The notes: generated by a model from the sequence alone, not told the origin. A DNA stretch of 64,000 bases from Thalassoglobus sp. JC818 (GCF_040717535.1 NZ_JBFEFI010000005.1:124001-188000); one strand, 5' to 3'. Positions 8,608 through 19,336 are shown, counted from the first letter of the stretch. Program-made: numbers and translations.

Positions 8608-9459
8608 TCAACCACCAAAAGCACTGTACCGCTTGACGCCTCTTGAAAACGCAAGACGGTTCAGAATCAACAGTCCGACAATCCAGATGACTTCGATCAC
8701 CAGGACCTGCACGAGTTCGGGCCCCGTGTATCTGTCCAACAGTATCGCCGCCGGCACATAGGCCAGATACTTAAACGGAATAAACTCGATCCACATCAGA
8801 ATCGGTTCCGGGAGAAAGTCGAGCGGAATCATGTGCCCCGACAAAAAATAGTTGAACATCATGTAGATGAAGAGCAGCGAACTCACTTCGAGAAACCAGA
8901 ACGAAACCAGTCCGAGCAGCGACTCGATCAGGAACCCCATCAGAAAGCCCATCACCAGCGACACCAGGAACGCCAGAAAAACCCAGCCTCCCGGCCATTC
9001 AGGCAAGAACCCACGGCACAAGAAGAAGACCAGAGCAAATGGTCCGGCTGCGACCGCATAGTAAACAAGCTTATGAGCCACACGGTGCCAGAAAAGGTAT
9101 CCCAGCAAGTCGATCGGCTGCGTGAGAAACTTTTTGATCGTGCCATCACGAACCTGTCGGGCAATCCCGCTCGCGAGTCCCGGCATACTCGAAAATGCTC
9201 GGGCCAGCATCGCCAGCAGGTAATACGCAATCATCTCTTCATACGAATACCCAGCGATCGACTTCGTCTCAGACTGTGTTCCGACTGAGAAAATCGCTCC
9301 CCACAGAAAAATCTGAGTCACGATCGGCAAGAATCGAAACAGAGTCCCCATCGCGAAATCTGCACGATACATCAACCGCTCAGCGATCGCGGTCCTGAGA
9401 ATCATCAGGGAGACGCGAAATCGGGCGAATGGATGAATTGCAGACTCGGAACTCATCAT
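8608..9459 (-). CDS. ABC-2 family transporter permease
   Basis: A 283-residue inner-membrane protein with about six hydrophobic helices, matching the ABC-2 permease group related to daunorubicin/viologen exporter subunits. Typical features are the amphipathic N-terminal segment before the first helix, the [19 protein letters not shown] cytoplasmic loop that contacts the ATPase, and the Pro-containing HMIPLDFLP stretch before the last helices. Such permeases normally work with a second permease and an ATP-binding subunit from the same operon, yet none lies next to it here: the upstream neighbour is divergent and a terminator follows. The partner is presumably encoded elsewhere. Substrate unknown. 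Confidence 0.85.
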   Translation of the reverse strand: MMSSESAIHPFARFRVSLMILRTAIAERLMYRADFAMGTLFRFLPIVTQIFLWGAIFSVGTQSETKSIAGYSYEEMIAYYLLAMLARAFSSMPGLASGIARQVRDGTIKKFLTQPIDLLGYLFWHRVAHKLVYYAVAAGPFALVFFLCRGFLPEWPGGWVFLAFLVSLVMGFLMGFLIESLLGLVSFWFLEVSSLLFIYMMFNYFLSGHMIPLDFLPEPILMWIEFIPFKYLAYVPAAILLDRYTGPELVQVLVIEVIWIVGLLILNRLAFSRGVKRYSAFGG

Positions 9460-9714
9460 GTTGCTGGAACTCTCAGCTCAGTATTCAAACGAAAAGCAAT
9501 TGGATCAGGGCCAGAAGGATGTTTCGGGAAGCCAACTCCCCGGCACAGGCAGATTTCTCAAAACGACTCATAATAGGGCTCGTTGCGTGCGTATGCGAGT
9601 CGGAACCGAGTTCCACAATGAAACACTGGATGAGGCGAGAATGGCAGTGCATCGATCAACAAATGAAGATATGATACGCACCGACTCCTATGTCTTCGAA
9701 CAGAAGAATTCTCC

Positions 9715-11148
9715 ATGCAAACTTCCCGCCCTGATCTCTTCAGCCCCCGCCTTCCCCTACTTCGTCGAGAAATGTTCCAGCGTGTGGGAGCAGGCTTGGG
9801 CAGCTTAGCGCTGACTGCTCTCTTGCAGCAGGAAGCTCAGGCCAAACCGACCGCTGAGAGTCTGCAGCAGATTGCCCCGCGTGCCAAGAATGTGATCTTC
9901 CTCCATATGGTGGGAGCCCCTTCACACCTGGACCTGTACGACAATAAGCCTCGACTGAAAGAGCTCACCGGAGAATTGGTTCCCGATCATCTTTGGGAAG
10001 GCCTGCGGCTCGCATTCATCCGCGACCAACCGAAGCTGTTGGGGTCGAAGTACGAGTTCAAGAAGCATGGTAACTCAGGAGTCGAGCTTTCCGAGCTATT
10101 GCCACATCTTGCTTCAGTCGCCGATGAACTTTGCGTCATCAAGTCGCTTCACACGGAACACTTCAATCACGCGCCCGCTCAACTCTTTTTCCAAACCGGT
10201 TTCCCCCGCTTCGGTCGGCCGTCACTCGGTTCATGGGTGAACTATGGAATTGGCTCAGAGAACGAAGACCTTCCCGGCTTCGTCGTTCTCATCACTGGAA
10301 ACGTTGCGGGAGCAGGCAACAGCTTATGGGGAAGCGGCTTCCTACCCAGCCGTTTTCAAGGGATTGAATTCCGAACACAGGGAGACCCCGTCCTGTTCCT
10401 TTCGAATCCAGAAGGCGTGACTCCCGTCGATCGAAAACGGATGATCGACACCATCAATCACCTCAATCAGATCCAACTGGCCGACGTCGGAGATCCAGAG
10501 ATCGCGACCCGAATTGCTCAATACGAACTCGCCTTTCGTATGCAATCCGCTGTGCCAGATTTGATGGAGATTGACGGAGAAACGAAAGAAACTCACGAAG
10601 CGTACGGAACAGAGCCGGGCAAAACGAGCTTCGCCAACAACTGCTTGCTAGCACGTCGACTCGTTGAGCGCGGCGTCCGCTTCGTGCAGCTCTACGATCA
10701 AGGCTGGGACCACCACAACAATGTCTTCAGCAACGTGAAGAAGAAGGCAGAAGAAGTCGACCGCCCCATCGCTGCCCTGATCGCCGATCTCAAACAACGC
10801 GGACTGCTCGACGAAACATTGGTCGTCTGGGGAGCTGAGTTTGGACGCACTCCCATGCTTCAAGGGAATGCCGATGAAGGGGTCCCAGCCAATGCAGGCC
10901 GTGATCACCACAAAGATGCTTACACAGTCTGGATGGCCGGAGGAGGCGTCAAACGCGGATTCACATATGGCAAGACCGACGAGATCGGATTCCACGTCGT
11001 CGAGAACCCGATGCACGTCAACGACTTCCACGCCACGCTTCTGCACTTACTCGGAGTCAATCACGAAGCATTGACCTTCAAGTTTCAGGGCCGAGAGTTC
11101 AGACTCACCGACGTCGCTGGAAACGTCGCCCACGACATCATCGCTTAA
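9715..11148 (+). CDS. DUF1501 protein (sulfatase-like fold), exported
   Basis: A 477-residue DUF1501 protein, a family very abundant in planctomycetes and related in fold to alkaline phosphatases and sulfatases. The N-terminus [13 protein letters not shown] followed by a short hydrophobic stretch looks like a Tat-type signal. Core family features are [17 protein letters not shown] (about residues 63-79), [51 protein letters not shown] and a terminal segment [15 protein letters not shown]1501 genes usually follow a gene for a DUF1549/DUF1553 cytochrome-like partner; here the gene is solitary, with a promoter-sized gap upstream and a convergent neighbour downstream. The enzymatic activity of the family is not established. 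Confidence 0.9.
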   Translation: MQTSRPDLFSPRLPLLRREMFQRVGAGLGSLALTALLQQEAQAKPTAESLQQIAPRAKNVIFLHMVGAPSHLDLYDNKPRLKELTGELVPDHLWEGLRLAFIRDQPKLLGSKYEFKKHGNSGVELSELLPHLASVADELCVIKSLHTEHFNHAPAQLFFQTGFPRFGRPSLGSWVNYGIGSENEDLPGFVVLITGNVAGAGNSLWGSGFLPSRFQGIEFRTQGDPVLFLSNPEGVTPVDRKRMIDTINHLNQIQLADVGDPEIATRIAQYELAFRMQSAVPDLMEIDGETKETHEAYGTEPGKTSFANNCLLARRLVERGVRFVQLYDQGWDHHNNVFSNVKKKAEEVDRPIAALIADLKQRGLLDETLVVWGAEFGRTPMLQGNADEGVPANAGRDHHKDAYTVWMAGGGVKRGFTYGKTDEIGFHVVENPMHVNDFHATLLHLLGVNHEALTFKFQGREFRLTDVAGNVAHDIIA

Positions 11149-11159
11149 TCACAGTGACA

Positions 11160-11193
11160 AGTTTCGCGAGCGCTCAGTACATTCGGCGAAACT
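11160..11193. terminator. Hairpin between convergent genes
   Basis: AGTTTCGC (11160-11167) and GCGAAACT (11186-11193) are perfectly complementary. The hairpin lies in the 83-base gap between the convergent DUF1501 and sigma-54 activator genes and could serve both. There is no long uridine run, so it is a moderate prediction. Confidence 0.5.
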
Positions 11194-11231
11194 CGTAGCC
11201 ACATATGCTTACGGGGAAGCGTTGGAAGAGT

Positions 11232-14200
11232 CTAAACAATCTTGTGCTTCTTCAGTTTGCTGAAGAATGTACTCCTTGGCATTCCAAGCATGCGGGCCGC
11301 TTCGGCTTTATTCCCCTCGCATTGCTCGAGTGCCTCGCGCAACTGGCTCGCTTCTGATTCAGAATCACCCGTTGTCCGTCGAGCGACTGAGCTGTGCGGA
11401 ACCGCAACTGAGCCAACTGACTTCGGCATCTGAATGGAACGACTGCGGGGAGCTGATTGAGACAGTTCCTCCGGGAGATCTTCAGCATGGACGAATCGGT
11501 CTTCGGCCAGCACAACAGCGCGTTCGATCACATTCTGCAATTCGCGGATGTTTCCCGGCCAGTCATATCGCTCCAGAATTTTCCGAACGGCATCATCAAA
11601 CCCGACAATTTGCTTGGATGCCTTTTCGGCCGCCCGTTTAAGGAAGTGTCTCGCCAATTCGTAGAGGTCTTCTTTTCTGTGTCTTAGTGGCGGAACCTCC
11701 AGACTGATGACATTCAGCCGATAGAACAGGTCTTCGCGGAACTTGCCATCTTCGATCAATTGTTCGATATCTCGGTGAGTGGCAGCCACAACACGAACAT
11801 CTACGGAAACGGACTTCGTTCCTCCAACCGGTTCAAAGGCACGCTCCTGTAAAACTCGCAGCAGTTTCACCTGCACATCGAGTGAAATATCACCGATTTC
11901 GTCGAGAAACAGGGTTCCTCCGTCAGCCAATTGAAACCGACCCTGCTTGTCTTCCCGAGCATCGGTAAACGCGCCCTTCACGTGCCCGAACAATTCACTC
12001 TCCAGCAGCGTCGGCGAGAGTGCCGCACAGTGAACCGTGACAAGCGGCCCGCTGCTTCTCAAACTGTTCTCGTGAAGCGAGCGTGCAAGCAGTTCCTTTC
12101 CCGTTCCGCTCTCGCCTCGAATCAAGACAGAAGAATCACTGGCCGCCACTTTTCGGACAGTATCCAAGAGCGTCGACATCGCTTCGCCTGTGCCGACAAT
12201 CCCAGCCCGATGAAAGGTCTTTGTCTCTGAAACAGGAGTCGTCGACGTCGACATCGCTCCCAATTCCTTCTGCAGCGCCGAAAGCTGACGTTCCTGATCG
12301 GAGATCTTCTCAATCTTCAGCTTCAAATCCTGATTCAGCCGCGACACATCCTTTTGGACCGTCGCACAATGTAATGCGATCGATGCCACTCGAGCCATGG
12401 CGGTCACGAACGCGACATCTTCTGCCGAATAGCTTTTGTGAGCAGGCTTCGCTCCCAGCACAAGAATCCCAGCGAGAGCGCCTTGAATTTCCAATCCATG
12501 AATGGCTTCGGCCCCCAATCTTCTGATCAGTTCCTGCAGAGGAGATCTCGCGTGCGGAGTCTTTTGCCAGACGCGATTCATTTCCAGAGCGCTGAAGACT
12601 TCCTCCTCAAGAACCACTTGAACGGGAAAGTTCGAACGTCCAGACGCGATCAGCATTCGAAAGACGGCCCGCTCCGATTTTCGAAGGTAGAGAGCTGCTT
12701 CACCCACGTGCAAAACGTCGCGACAGGAATCGAGGAGACTCGCCGAAACCTGCTCCGGCTCTAGCACTCCGGTGACTACGCTGTTCATCCGCTTCAGAGC
12801 TTTATCGAACTGATACTTCTCGCTGAAGAAGTGGCGATCGAGGTTTCTCTGCAATGCATCGCGTGTCCAGGTGAGCACCAGAACAGAAATCATCAGCACC
12901 ATGACGAGCGGAATCGTTCTCCCAAAAATTGCCAAGTCCTGATGCAAAGCCGTCACTGCTCCAATCGCTATCAGAGCACAGAACATCAACACCAAGGCCA
13001 GACTCAAGCTGTAATACCACACACCTCGACTGACCATTTGATCAACGAGCAGCAGTTTGTACTTCGCGATTCCCACAGCGTACGCAAACATGAACGCGAC
13101 GCTCGCGAGAAACATCGGCAGCCTCGCCCAACCCAAGGCGAACTCGACGGGATGGAAAAACCACAGATAGACGGTGTAAGCGACGGGAATCAACGAGAAC
13201 AACGCCGCTCCCAGAATTGACCGAACCTGATTCGCCTCCAGAGCATTTCGAGTCGACCGAACGCTTTGGACCAGCAGACCGACGCAACCTGCGAAACATG
13301 TCACGGCGAACAACACTCCGATCTGGGCAGCCCGTCTTAAAAATGGCATCAACTCTCGAACCACGTTCCGAAACACGGACTCGAGAGTTTCAGCGAACGG
13401 TCCCGATCCCCAATCTGCTGTCAAAAACCAGGTGGCTGCGATCAGCGAAGTCAACGCCGCACTGACCACCAACGGGATGCCATACATCGCCACCAGACTC
13501 AGACCACGTCGATTTCGATAAAAGCGAACTGGAAACGGGTAGACGACGAAGAAATTCAGCAAGACTGCTGGCAGGAAACACCCAGCGATCGCGAAGACAG
13601 AAATCAGAAACGGGCTGGAAGCGACCACCCACCAGTGACTTCCCCCGAGAAATGCACACGTCGTCACCGAAGCGAGAGCGAAGAATGTTCGCACCGGTTG
13701 ATCGAACGGCCGATTCCAGTACGCCACCCCACCGATCACTACAACGAACATCTGGAGCACAAACCAGAAGAGGACCATTGAAATGCCTGAGATCGGCTGA
13801 GGAATCAGCGGAACCCAGGTTTCGAGCGGACGTTCGTCGCCGCTCCTCAACAGCCAACACTTTACGTAACGAGATTTATCGGGGTATTCGACAACGGAAA
13901 GATTCCCAGCGTACTTCTCTTCAGATGGATCAAGCCCGAACTCAATCGTCCCCTCCGATCCGACCGAGAGATTTCGCCACTCTCGCTGCACTCGAACGAA
14001 GTCCACGAATGAATGGATGCGTCGACCGCCCAGTTCGATGATGTGATCACCGACTTCGGGGATGTTGCCCTTCCATCGATCCTCATCTGACACATAGCGA
14101 ATTTCGGCGCCAGGTCGTGCGAACTGGTCATCATTGGAAACAAGACAATTGAACGGAAGCGCTGGCTGTGTCGGCACATACCACAAAACGACCAACCCGT

Positions 14201-14270
14201 ACAGCACCGAAAACGCTGCCAAGGCATAGATCATCCGAAAGCGAATTGTGGACTGCCGAAACATATCCAT
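11232..14270 (-). CDS. Membrane-embedded sigma-54-dependent transcription activator
   Basis: A 1012-residue bacterial enhancer-binding protein of unusual build. An N-terminal membrane helix (residues 13-30) is followed by a PDZ-like segment (about 55-105, [16 protein letters not shown]), then about eight further hydrophobic helices (about 155-470), a GAF-like domain (about 500-640), a short coiled coil, the AAA+ sigma-54 interaction domain with Walker A GESGTGKE near 718, GAFTDA in place of GAFTGA near 765, Walker [12 protein letters not shown], and a Fis-type helix-turn-helix at the C-terminus ([19 protein letters not shown]). It should read a membrane or periplasmic signal and switch on sigma-54 promoters directly, without a separate kinase. 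Targets are not evident. A 16-bp palindrome lies 18 bases upstream of the start. Confidence 0.93.
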   Translation of the reverse strand: MDMFRQSTIRFRMIYALAAFSVLYGLVVLWYVPTQPALPFNCLVSNDDQFARPGAEIRYVSDEDRWKGNIPEVGDHIIELGGRRIHSFVDFVRVQREWRNLSVGSEGTIEFGLDPSEEKYAGNLSVVEYPDKSRYVKCWLLRSGDERPLETWVPLIPQPISGISMVLFWFVLQMFVVVIGGVAYWNRPFDQPVRTFFALASVTTCAFLGGSHWWVVASSPFLISVFAIAGCFLPAVLLNFFVVYPFPVRFYRNRRGLSLVAMYGIPLVVSAALTSLIAATWFLTADWGSGPFAETLESVFRNVVRELMPFLRRAAQIGVLFAVTCFAGCVGLLVQSVRSTRNALEANQVRSILGAALFSLIPVAYTVYLWFFHPVEFALGWARLPMFLASVAFMFAYAVGIAKYKLLLVDQMVSRGVWYYSLSLALVLMFCALIAIGAVTALHQDLAIFGRTIPLVMVLMISVLVLTWTRDALQRNLDRHFFSEKYQFDKALKRMNSVVTGVLEPEQVSASLLDSCRDVLHVGEAALYLRKSERAVFRMLIASGRSNFPVQVVLEEEVFSALEMNRVWQKTPHARSPLQELIRRLGAEAIHGLEIQGALAGILVLGAKPAHKSYSAEDVAFVTAMARVASIALHCATVQKDVSRLNQDLKLKIEKISDQERQLSALQKELGAMSTSTTPVSETKTFHRAGIVGTGEAMSTLLDTVRKVAASDSSVLIRGESGTGKELLARSLHENSLRSSGPLVTVHCAALSPTLLESELFGHVKGAFTDAREDKQGRFQLADGGTLFLDEIGDISLDVQVKLLRVLQERAFEPVGGTKSVSVDVRVVAATHRDIEQLIEDGKFREDLFYRLNVISLEVPPLRHRKEDLYELARHFLKRAAEKASKQIVGFDDAVRKILERYDWPGNIRELQNVIERAVVLAEDRFVHAEDLPEELSQSAPRSRSIQMPKSVGSVAVPHSSVARRTTGDSESEASQLREALEQCEGNKAEAARMLGMPRSTFFSKLKKHKIV

Positions 14271-14288
14271 TTTGTTGAATCTTTCGTT

Positions 14289-14304
14289 GATTCGGCGCCG
14301 AATC
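14289..14304. promoter_or_regulatory. Perfect 16-bp palindrome upstream of the sigma-54 activator
   Basis: GATTCGGCGCCGAATC is its own reverse complement and ends 18 bases from the start codon of the activator gene. Fis-type activators bind palindromic sites, so an autoregulatory operator is plausible; this is inferred from symmetry and position only. Confidence 0.5.
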
Positions 14305-14955
14305 GGCGCGTCTCAGCACCACGTTACCGAGAATTTCTGTCGATCACAACCTTCAGAACGCACAGATTATCACGGTTTTAATGCAACTTGAGCGAAAACG
14401 GAAAAAACGACACAGTTCGACATCTGATTGGTGCGCCAATTGCATTTCCTTCTCGCACCCAACCATGCCCCTTGAGCTGGTGAGACCCGAAACTGCTCGT
14501 TTTTTGATTGCAGCTTCCCACTCTGCAACCAACCTCTTTTACCCACGAGCCAACGGCAGTTTTCCTCACCCTCAGGGGTTGTTTTCTTTCTTGCCAATCG
14601 CTTCGAGCAAACGATCTTAAGAGATCAATATAAGAACTCTGCGCTGCTGCAGTAAACTAGGCACAAAAGGAGGTATGGTGACTTTTACTCTGCCACTTCC
14701 TGAGCCTTCAATAACCTCCCAAAACTGGGCAGTGTTCGAGGCAGCTGTATCAAGCATGCTCATGAGGCGGATCTTCGAGATCAAACACAGACTTCGAGCT
14801 GAGGCTCCCTGCACAGGTGTCAGACCTGATTGGCGCAGGAACTTTGGACAAACACTTTCAGATCTTGAACTGGTGGCGTTCAAAAAATTCCGAACCCAGC
14901 ACACAGATCCTCGGCTGCAGTGTTTTTTCCAATAGAATGCCAGAAGCAACTCAAG
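14305..14955. other. Unassigned intergenic stretch
   Basis: About 650 bases hold no gene I can support. Short open frames on both strands match no family I recognise. A strong Shine-Dalgarno-like AAAGGAGGT (about 14666-14674) abuts ATGGTG with essentially no spacing, so it is not a convincing start. A small GC hairpin with ACCC/GGGT near 14568-14579 is followed by a T-rich run. A small RNA, a short lineage-specific gene or decayed sequence are all possible. Confidence 0.4.
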
Positions 14956-14979
14956 CCTCTGTTTTGCGGCAAACAGAGG
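14956..14979 (-). terminator. Hairpin immediately after the DUF1080 gene
   Basis: CCTCTGTTT and AAACAGAGG form a perfect 9-bp stem with a six-base loop, beginning 8 bases past the DUF1080 stop codon on the minus strand. The uridine run is weak, but position and stability favour a 3' end signal. Confidence 0.6.
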
Positions 14980-14986
14980 ACCATCA

Positions 14987-15763
14987 TTACCGGAAGCTGG
15001 CCAATTGCCTTGCAAGTCGTTTGAGTTGTTGTCGTGGCCGAATCGGACGGGCGCCGATGGCTTCGACTTCTGTCGGCGCTTTGAGTTCTCTCACCCAGAT
15101 CTTGCGAAAATGGACCTCGGAGCCTTCACTCTGCAGGCCAATCGCTCCGACTTGAGGATCACACCCTGTCACCTCGCCAACTGCGGTATCGTTGATCGTG
15201 ACCGTCACTGTTCCATTCTGACAGCGAATGAAGCACTTGTTCCATTGATTGACGGGCCGAGCGAGCATCTCGACGTTCCGTACTTCGTTCGCAGACTTCG
15301 CACTTCCACCCGGAAAAATGCTGCCAGCGACCGGCTGGTGAAGTTGGACCTGCACAGCTGTCGGCCAGACTCTGTCCTCGCCAGTTGTGAACAACAAGAC
15401 ACCGCTGTTGCCGTTTTCGTCCTTCGGGAATCGCCATTCCAGGCTGAACTCAAAGTCAGAATAGATCTTTTTCGTCCGGATGTACCCGTAAGGCTGGCCT
15501 CGGCAGATAATGTAGTCGAGCTTGGCTTCCTCGTCAGTGGCCAGCGTCCAGGTCTCTGAGAAGGGAGCCCCTTTCTTGCCGGAGACAAATTCCCAAGCTT
15601 CACCGGGGAAATCGGAGCCGATCAGCGAGACCTTCGTCGTCGCTTCAGCTGAGCCGTCAATTTCCGTCGCCTGAGCAAGAAGCGACTGAACGCCGAGAAA
15701 CGCGGTCACAAGGCAAAAGCGACCTGCTCGACTGAGAACACGATATACAAGAGAGTCAATCAT
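14987..15763 (-). CDS. DUF1080 (3-keto-disaccharide hydrolase-like) secreted protein
   Basis: A 258-residue exported protein with a signal peptide (hydrophobic core about residues 14-30) and a single DUF1080 domain, a concanavalin-like beta-sandwich abundant in planctomycetes and Bacteroidota; some members hydrolyse 3-keto-glycosides. Recognisable parts are SDFEFSLEWRFPKDENGNSGVLL, the WPTAVQVQLHQP segment, the VNQWNKCFIRCQNGTVTVTIND pair of strands and GAIGLQSEGSEVHFRKIWVREL. The C-terminal 30 residues are basic and outside the domain. The gene is monocistronic between a terminator-like hairpin and a 168-base gap. Carbohydrate binding or cleavage is likely; the substrate is unknown. Confidence 0.88.
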   Translation of the reverse strand: MIDSLVYRVLSRAGRFCLVTAFLGVQSLLAQATEIDGSAEATTKVSLIGSDFPGEAWEFVSGKKGAPFSETWTLATDEEAKLDYIICRGQPYGYIRTKKIYSDFEFSLEWRFPKDENGNSGVLLFTTGEDRVWPTAVQVQLHQPVAGSIFPGGSAKSANEVRNVEMLARPVNQWNKCFIRCQNGTVTVTINDTAVGEVTGCDPQVGAIGLQSEGSEVHFRKIWVRELKAPTEVEAIGARPIRPRQQLKRLARQLASFR

Positions 15764-15931
15764 AGATGTCTGCGCACGGGAACCACTCTGAAATCAAGTC
15801 TTTTCCCACGCCAACAGCGATAAGTTAATCACAATTTTTCCAAAACGCAAACAACTGAGCGCACGAAGCGATCGCAGACACGCATCGAGGTGACCAAACC
15901 AGAGGGGTTCGCGAACAGCTCAGAGAGACGA

Positions 15932-16495
15932 CTACAGAGCTTCGCGCTGCTCTTCCAGAAGCTTAATCCATGGGCCAACGTAGTGCCCGTTGTCATGGAA
16001 CGTTCTTCCGCTCACGAGATTGCCGTCGATGACACACGGCTCGTCGACGAAAATGCCCCCGCACACTTCAAGATCGAAGCGACACTTCGCAACAGTCGCC
16101 ATCTTTCGTCCTCTGACACAGTCAGCATAGGCGGGAATCTCCACCCCATGACAGACGCAGCCAACCGGCTTGTTTGTCTCGAAAAAGTGCTTGGTGATCC
16201 GGACGAGATCAGGATCGTAGCGAATGTATTCCGGAGCCCTTCCACCCGAGTAAAGAATCCCCAGATACTCGTTGGGATCAATCTCTGAGAAGGCAACGTC
16301 AGCGTTGAGGGTATACCCTTCCCACTCTTTGGTGATCGTCCAACCCGGTTTCACCTCGTGCATCACCATCTGATACTGTCGCTTTTCCGGAGCAGCCACG
16401 ACGGGCTGAAAACCGCTCTCGATCAGTCGATAAAAGGGATACATCGTGTCGAGAGTTTCCGCTGCATCTCCAATGACAATCAGAACCTTATGCAT
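15932..16495 (-). CDS. DJ-1/PfpI family protein
   Basis: A 187-residue protein of the DJ-1/PfpI superfamily (class I glutamine amidotransferase-like fold), members of which act as deglycases, chaperones or cysteine peptidases. The ATG at 16495 begins directly with the first beta strand (MHKVLIVIGD), so the longer upstream frame is not used. E13 in AAETLD and the nucleophile elbow CVCHGVE (C115, H116) are the expected catalytic residues. The sequence GGRAPEYIRYD is characteristic of the PfpI branch. The gene is divergent from the PQQ-propeller gene at 16660, with 164 bases between. Cytoplasmic; the physiological substrate is unknown. Confidence 0.87.
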   Translation of the reverse strand: MHKVLIVIGDAAETLDTMYPFYRLIESGFQPVVAAPEKRQYQMVMHEVKPGWTITKEWEGYTLNADVAFSEIDPNEYLGILYSGGRAPEYIRYDPDLVRITKHFFETNKPVGCVCHGVEIPAYADCVRGRKMATVAKCRFDLEVCGGIFVDEPCVIDGNLVSGRTFHDNGHYVGPWIKLLEEQREAL

Positions 16496-16659
16496 TCGAG
16501 CTTCATCCTGTTGATTTGAAAGTAATTTCCAGCTGCGCCAATCCAGTCTGCTGTTCAGGATCAACGAGGTATCAGTTCCGGCTGATCTTGAAATTCCCGC
16601 CGGTTGTCAGTTCAATTCGAAATGTGGCCCCACCAACTTCCTCTCGCCAGAACACCACT

Positions 16660-18177
16660 ATGACATATCCCCTGCTGCAGTTGAACCAACTCCGATCACT
16701 GAGCTTTCTGTTCGCTCCGTTTTTTGCCTGCATCCTCTGCTCCGCCTGCAGCAACGGGCAGGAACCGACTCAATCAGCAGAAGCTCAACCGTTTAAGACA
16801 GAAGCTGCTGCTCCGGCTGTTCCCCGAACAGGTGAAGACTGGCCGCACTTTCTTGGTCCGACTCACGACGGCATTTCGACGGAAACCGGATTGCTCGATT
16901 CGTGGCCAGCCGACGGACCGCCACTTGTCTGGGAACGGGAAGTTGGAACCGGTTACAGTGCCCCGTCAATTCTAAATGGCCGGCTCGTGCTTCATCACCG
17001 GATCAACGATGAAGAAATCGTCGAGTGCTTTAACGCTGAAACTGGCAAACAGCAATGGAGTTATTCTTCGCCAAGTCGCTTCCGGGACCCATACGGATAC
17101 AACAACGGTCCGCGCTGCTCCCCGATTCTGACTGACGAACATTGCTTTACGCTGGGAGCAGAAGGACGACTCCTGTGCTTGAAGCTGACAGCTGGCTCTC
17201 TCGTCTGGGAGCGGCAACTCCGCGATGAGTACGATATTCCGGACGGATTTTTTGGAGTCGGCTCGACTCCGATTCTGGAAGGCGATCGCCTCATCGTCCC
17301 GGTCGGGGGACAACCCAACTCGGGAATCGTTGCTTTCGACAAAAACACGGGAAAACCGCTCTGGAGCGCTGTTGGCCAAGCGACGTGGGACAGCGTTTCT
17401 ACTGGCTGGGCTTCTGATGACACCTACGACTGGACCGGTGAGGAGATGGTCGTTAGCTACTCTTCACCAATCGCCGCGACCATCCATGGTCAACGCCACA
17501 TCCTCTGCCTGATGCGTCACGGCCTCGTTTCTCTCAACCCAGAAACCGGCGAAGAGAATTTTCGTCACTGGTTTCGCTCTCGAACTCACGAATCGGTCAA
17601 CGCAGCCCGGCCAGTCGTCGTCGACGATACGATTTTGCTTTCAGCTGCATACCGTGTGGGAGCCACGCTTCTTCGTGTGCAACCCGATGGAAAAAGCTAC
17701 GAAGTCGTCTGGAGTGATCCACGTAATCTCCTCACTCACTGGTCGACGTCGATTCCTCTGGACGGGTATTTTCTCGGGTTCAGCGGTCGACACGAAAACG
17801 AAGGGGAGTTGCGATGCATTGATGCAAAAACCGGAGAAGTGAAATGGTCGACCACTGGTGCATCCGAAGATGCTTCCTTCAAACGAGCCTTTGACGGATC
17901 GATTGTTAACGCAAAGACCGGAGAGACCGTTCCGTTTCCGTTTTATGGTCGAGGTTCGAAGATTTTGGCTGACGGAAAGTTCATCATTCTTGCCGAACGT
18001 GGAACGCTCGCATTGTGCAAAGCGACAACAGAAGGCTGGGAAGAAATCTCACGCTGCTCAGCCCCGAGAATGAAATACCCAAGCTGGACAGCCCCAGTCC
18101 TCTCCCACGGATTGCTCTACCTTCGCTGCGAAGACGCCCTCGTCTGCCTCGACCTGAAGGCATCGAATCCGCAGTAG
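16660..18177 (+). CDS. PQQ-binding-like beta-propeller protein (BamB-like), exported
   Basis: A 505-residue protein built of PQQ/quinoprotein-like beta-propeller repeats. The ATG at 16660 gives a hydrophobic signal (about residues 9-30) that ends in a cysteine pair (LCSACSNG), so it may be a lipoprotein although the lipobox is imperfect. Repeat signatures include DWPHFLGPTHDG, ETGKQQW, LKLTAGSLVWERQL, NTGKPLW and AKTGEVKW, each marking an outer propeller strand. Planctomycete genomes hold many such proteins; they are predicted periplasmic scaffolds or redox enzymes and rarely bind PQQ. No catalytic quinoprotein residues were identified. Convergent with cydB. Confidence 0.87.
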   Translation: MTYPLLQLNQLRSLSFLFAPFFACILCSACSNGQEPTQSAEAQPFKTEAAAPAVPRTGEDWPHFLGPTHDGISTETGLLDSWPADGPPLVWEREVGTGYSAPSILNGRLVLHHRINDEEIVECFNAETGKQQWSYSSPSRFRDPYGYNNGPRCSPILTDEHCFTLGAEGRLLCLKLTAGSLVWERQLRDEYDIPDGFFGVGSTPILEGDRLIVPVGGQPNSGIVAFDKNTGKPLWSAVGQATWDSVSTGWASDDTYDWTGEEMVVSYSSPIAATIHGQRHILCLMRHGLVSLNPETGEENFRHWFRSRTHESVNAARPVVVDDTILLSAAYRVGATLLRVQPDGKSYEVVWSDPRNLLTHWSTSIPLDGYFLGFSGRHENEGELRCIDAKTGEVKWSTTGASEDASFKRAFDGSIVNAKTGETVPFPFYGRGSKILADGKFIILAERGTLALCKATTEGWEEISRCSAPRMKYPSWTAPVLSHGLLYLRCEDALVCLDLKASNPQ

Positions 18178-18303
18178 CGCGTGCTCTACTCTGAATACGT
18201 CACTGTAAGTGTTGCTCTCAACTGGTAAGACTTTTCCTTCGAGACAGGAGACGAGCATTCTCCGCTCTGAAAAGTATTCCACTTCATGAATGATTTGAAG
18301 TCA

Positions 18304-19320
18304 TTAATAGCTGTGCTTGTCCAATTCGACTCGGCCTCGGAACGTCCAGTAGACGGCTCCTGTGTAGCCGAGCACGAATGGCATTCCGATCACTGCGATG
18401 AGAGTCATCAGTTTGAGCGTCGCTGTTGACGATGCAGCATTGTAGATCGTCAAACTATTCTCCGGATGCGGGTCAGAGGCGACCAGATTCGGGAACAGAG
18501 AGACTCCGAAGAGAAAGACGAGCGCGGCGATAGTGCAGGCAGACGACAAGAATGCCTGACCGAAGGCTTCCATCTTGACCGTGCGCGAGATGTTCATGAT
18601 CGCTAAGACGTTCAATATGACGACAGCGTAAGCAAATGGGAATTCGTGGAAGTTGTGAAGTGCTTTTGGAATTGTGGTCAACGTCGCAACGGTCAGCGCC
18701 AGGTAGAGAGCCAGGAAGGCGAAGTAGCCGATCCAGATCCAGCGCCGAGCACGCTGTCTGAGTTCTCCGCCGGTCTTGAGAGTCAAGTAAATTGCCCCGT
18801 GCATCAGGAACATTGCGATCGTGAGAAAACCGGTCAGCACCGGATACCAATCGATTTGATCGCTGACACTTCCCCGGAAGATGCCGCGACCATCGAGAGG
18901 AACTCCGGTCATTGCTCCGCCGACTGCCACGCCGAATACGAATGAAGCGGTCAGACTGGAGACGAAGAAGACCTTGTCCCAGATTCCTCGCCACGTTGCG
19001 ATTTGCAGCTTGCTGCGAAACTCGATCGACACCGCTCGAAAGATCAACGCAGCCAGAATGACCATGAAACCTTCATAATACCCGGAGAAGACCGTCGCAT
19101 AAGCTTCCGGAAAAGCTGCAAACATCGCCCCTCCGAATGTCACCAGCCAAACTTCATTGCCGTCCCAAATCGGGCCGATTGAGTTGAGAATGATCCGCTT
19201 TTCCTTGTCGGTCTTTCCCAACGGAGACAGCATTCCGACTCCCAGGTCGAAGCCATCGAGAATGGCATAGCCGGTGAGCAAGATCCCCAAAATGACAAAC
19301 CAGAGCAGATTCCAATCCAT
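18304..19320 (-). CDS. cydB: Cytochrome bd quinol oxidase subunit II
   Basis: CydB of 338 residues with about nine membrane helices, the second subunit of the proton-nonpumping cytochrome bd oxidase, which reduces oxygen to water with quinol as donor. The N-terminus ([19 protein letters not shown]) and the following [30 protein letters not shown] segment are near-diagnostic for the family. The gene is downstream of cydA with a 273-base gap that contains repeat copy B, whose first base is 17 nucleotides upstream of the start. No small CydX-like subunit was seen in or after the operon. Confidence 0.95.
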   Translation of the reverse strand: MDWNLLWFVILGILLTGYAILDGFDLGVGMLSPLGKTDKEKRIILNSIGPIWDGNEVWLVTFGGAMFAAFPEAYATVFSGYYEGFMVILAALIFRAVSIEFRSKLQIATWRGIWDKVFFVSSLTASFVFGVAVGGAMTGVPLDGRGIFRGSVSDQIDWYPVLTGFLTIAMFLMHGAIYLTLKTGGELRQRARRWIWIGYFAFLALYLALTVATLTTIPKALHNFHEFPFAYAVVILNVLAIMNISRTVKMEAFGQAFLSSACTIAALVFLFGVSLFPNLVASDPHPENSLTIYNAASSTATLKLMTLIAVIGMPFVLGYTGAVYWTFRGRVELDKHSY

Positions 19321-19336
19321 CTCGAAATCGTCTTTC

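Noticed and set aside
14675-14935. Possible 86-residue gene after the strong AAAGGAGGT
   Set aside because: The ribosome-binding-like sequence abuts the start codon with no spacing, and the product resembles nothing known; recorded as part of the uncertain interval.
14617-15015. Minus-strand frame of 132 residues in the gap upstream of DUF1080
   Set aside because: It overlaps the end of the DUF1080 gene and the hairpin at 14956-14979 and shows no recognised domain.
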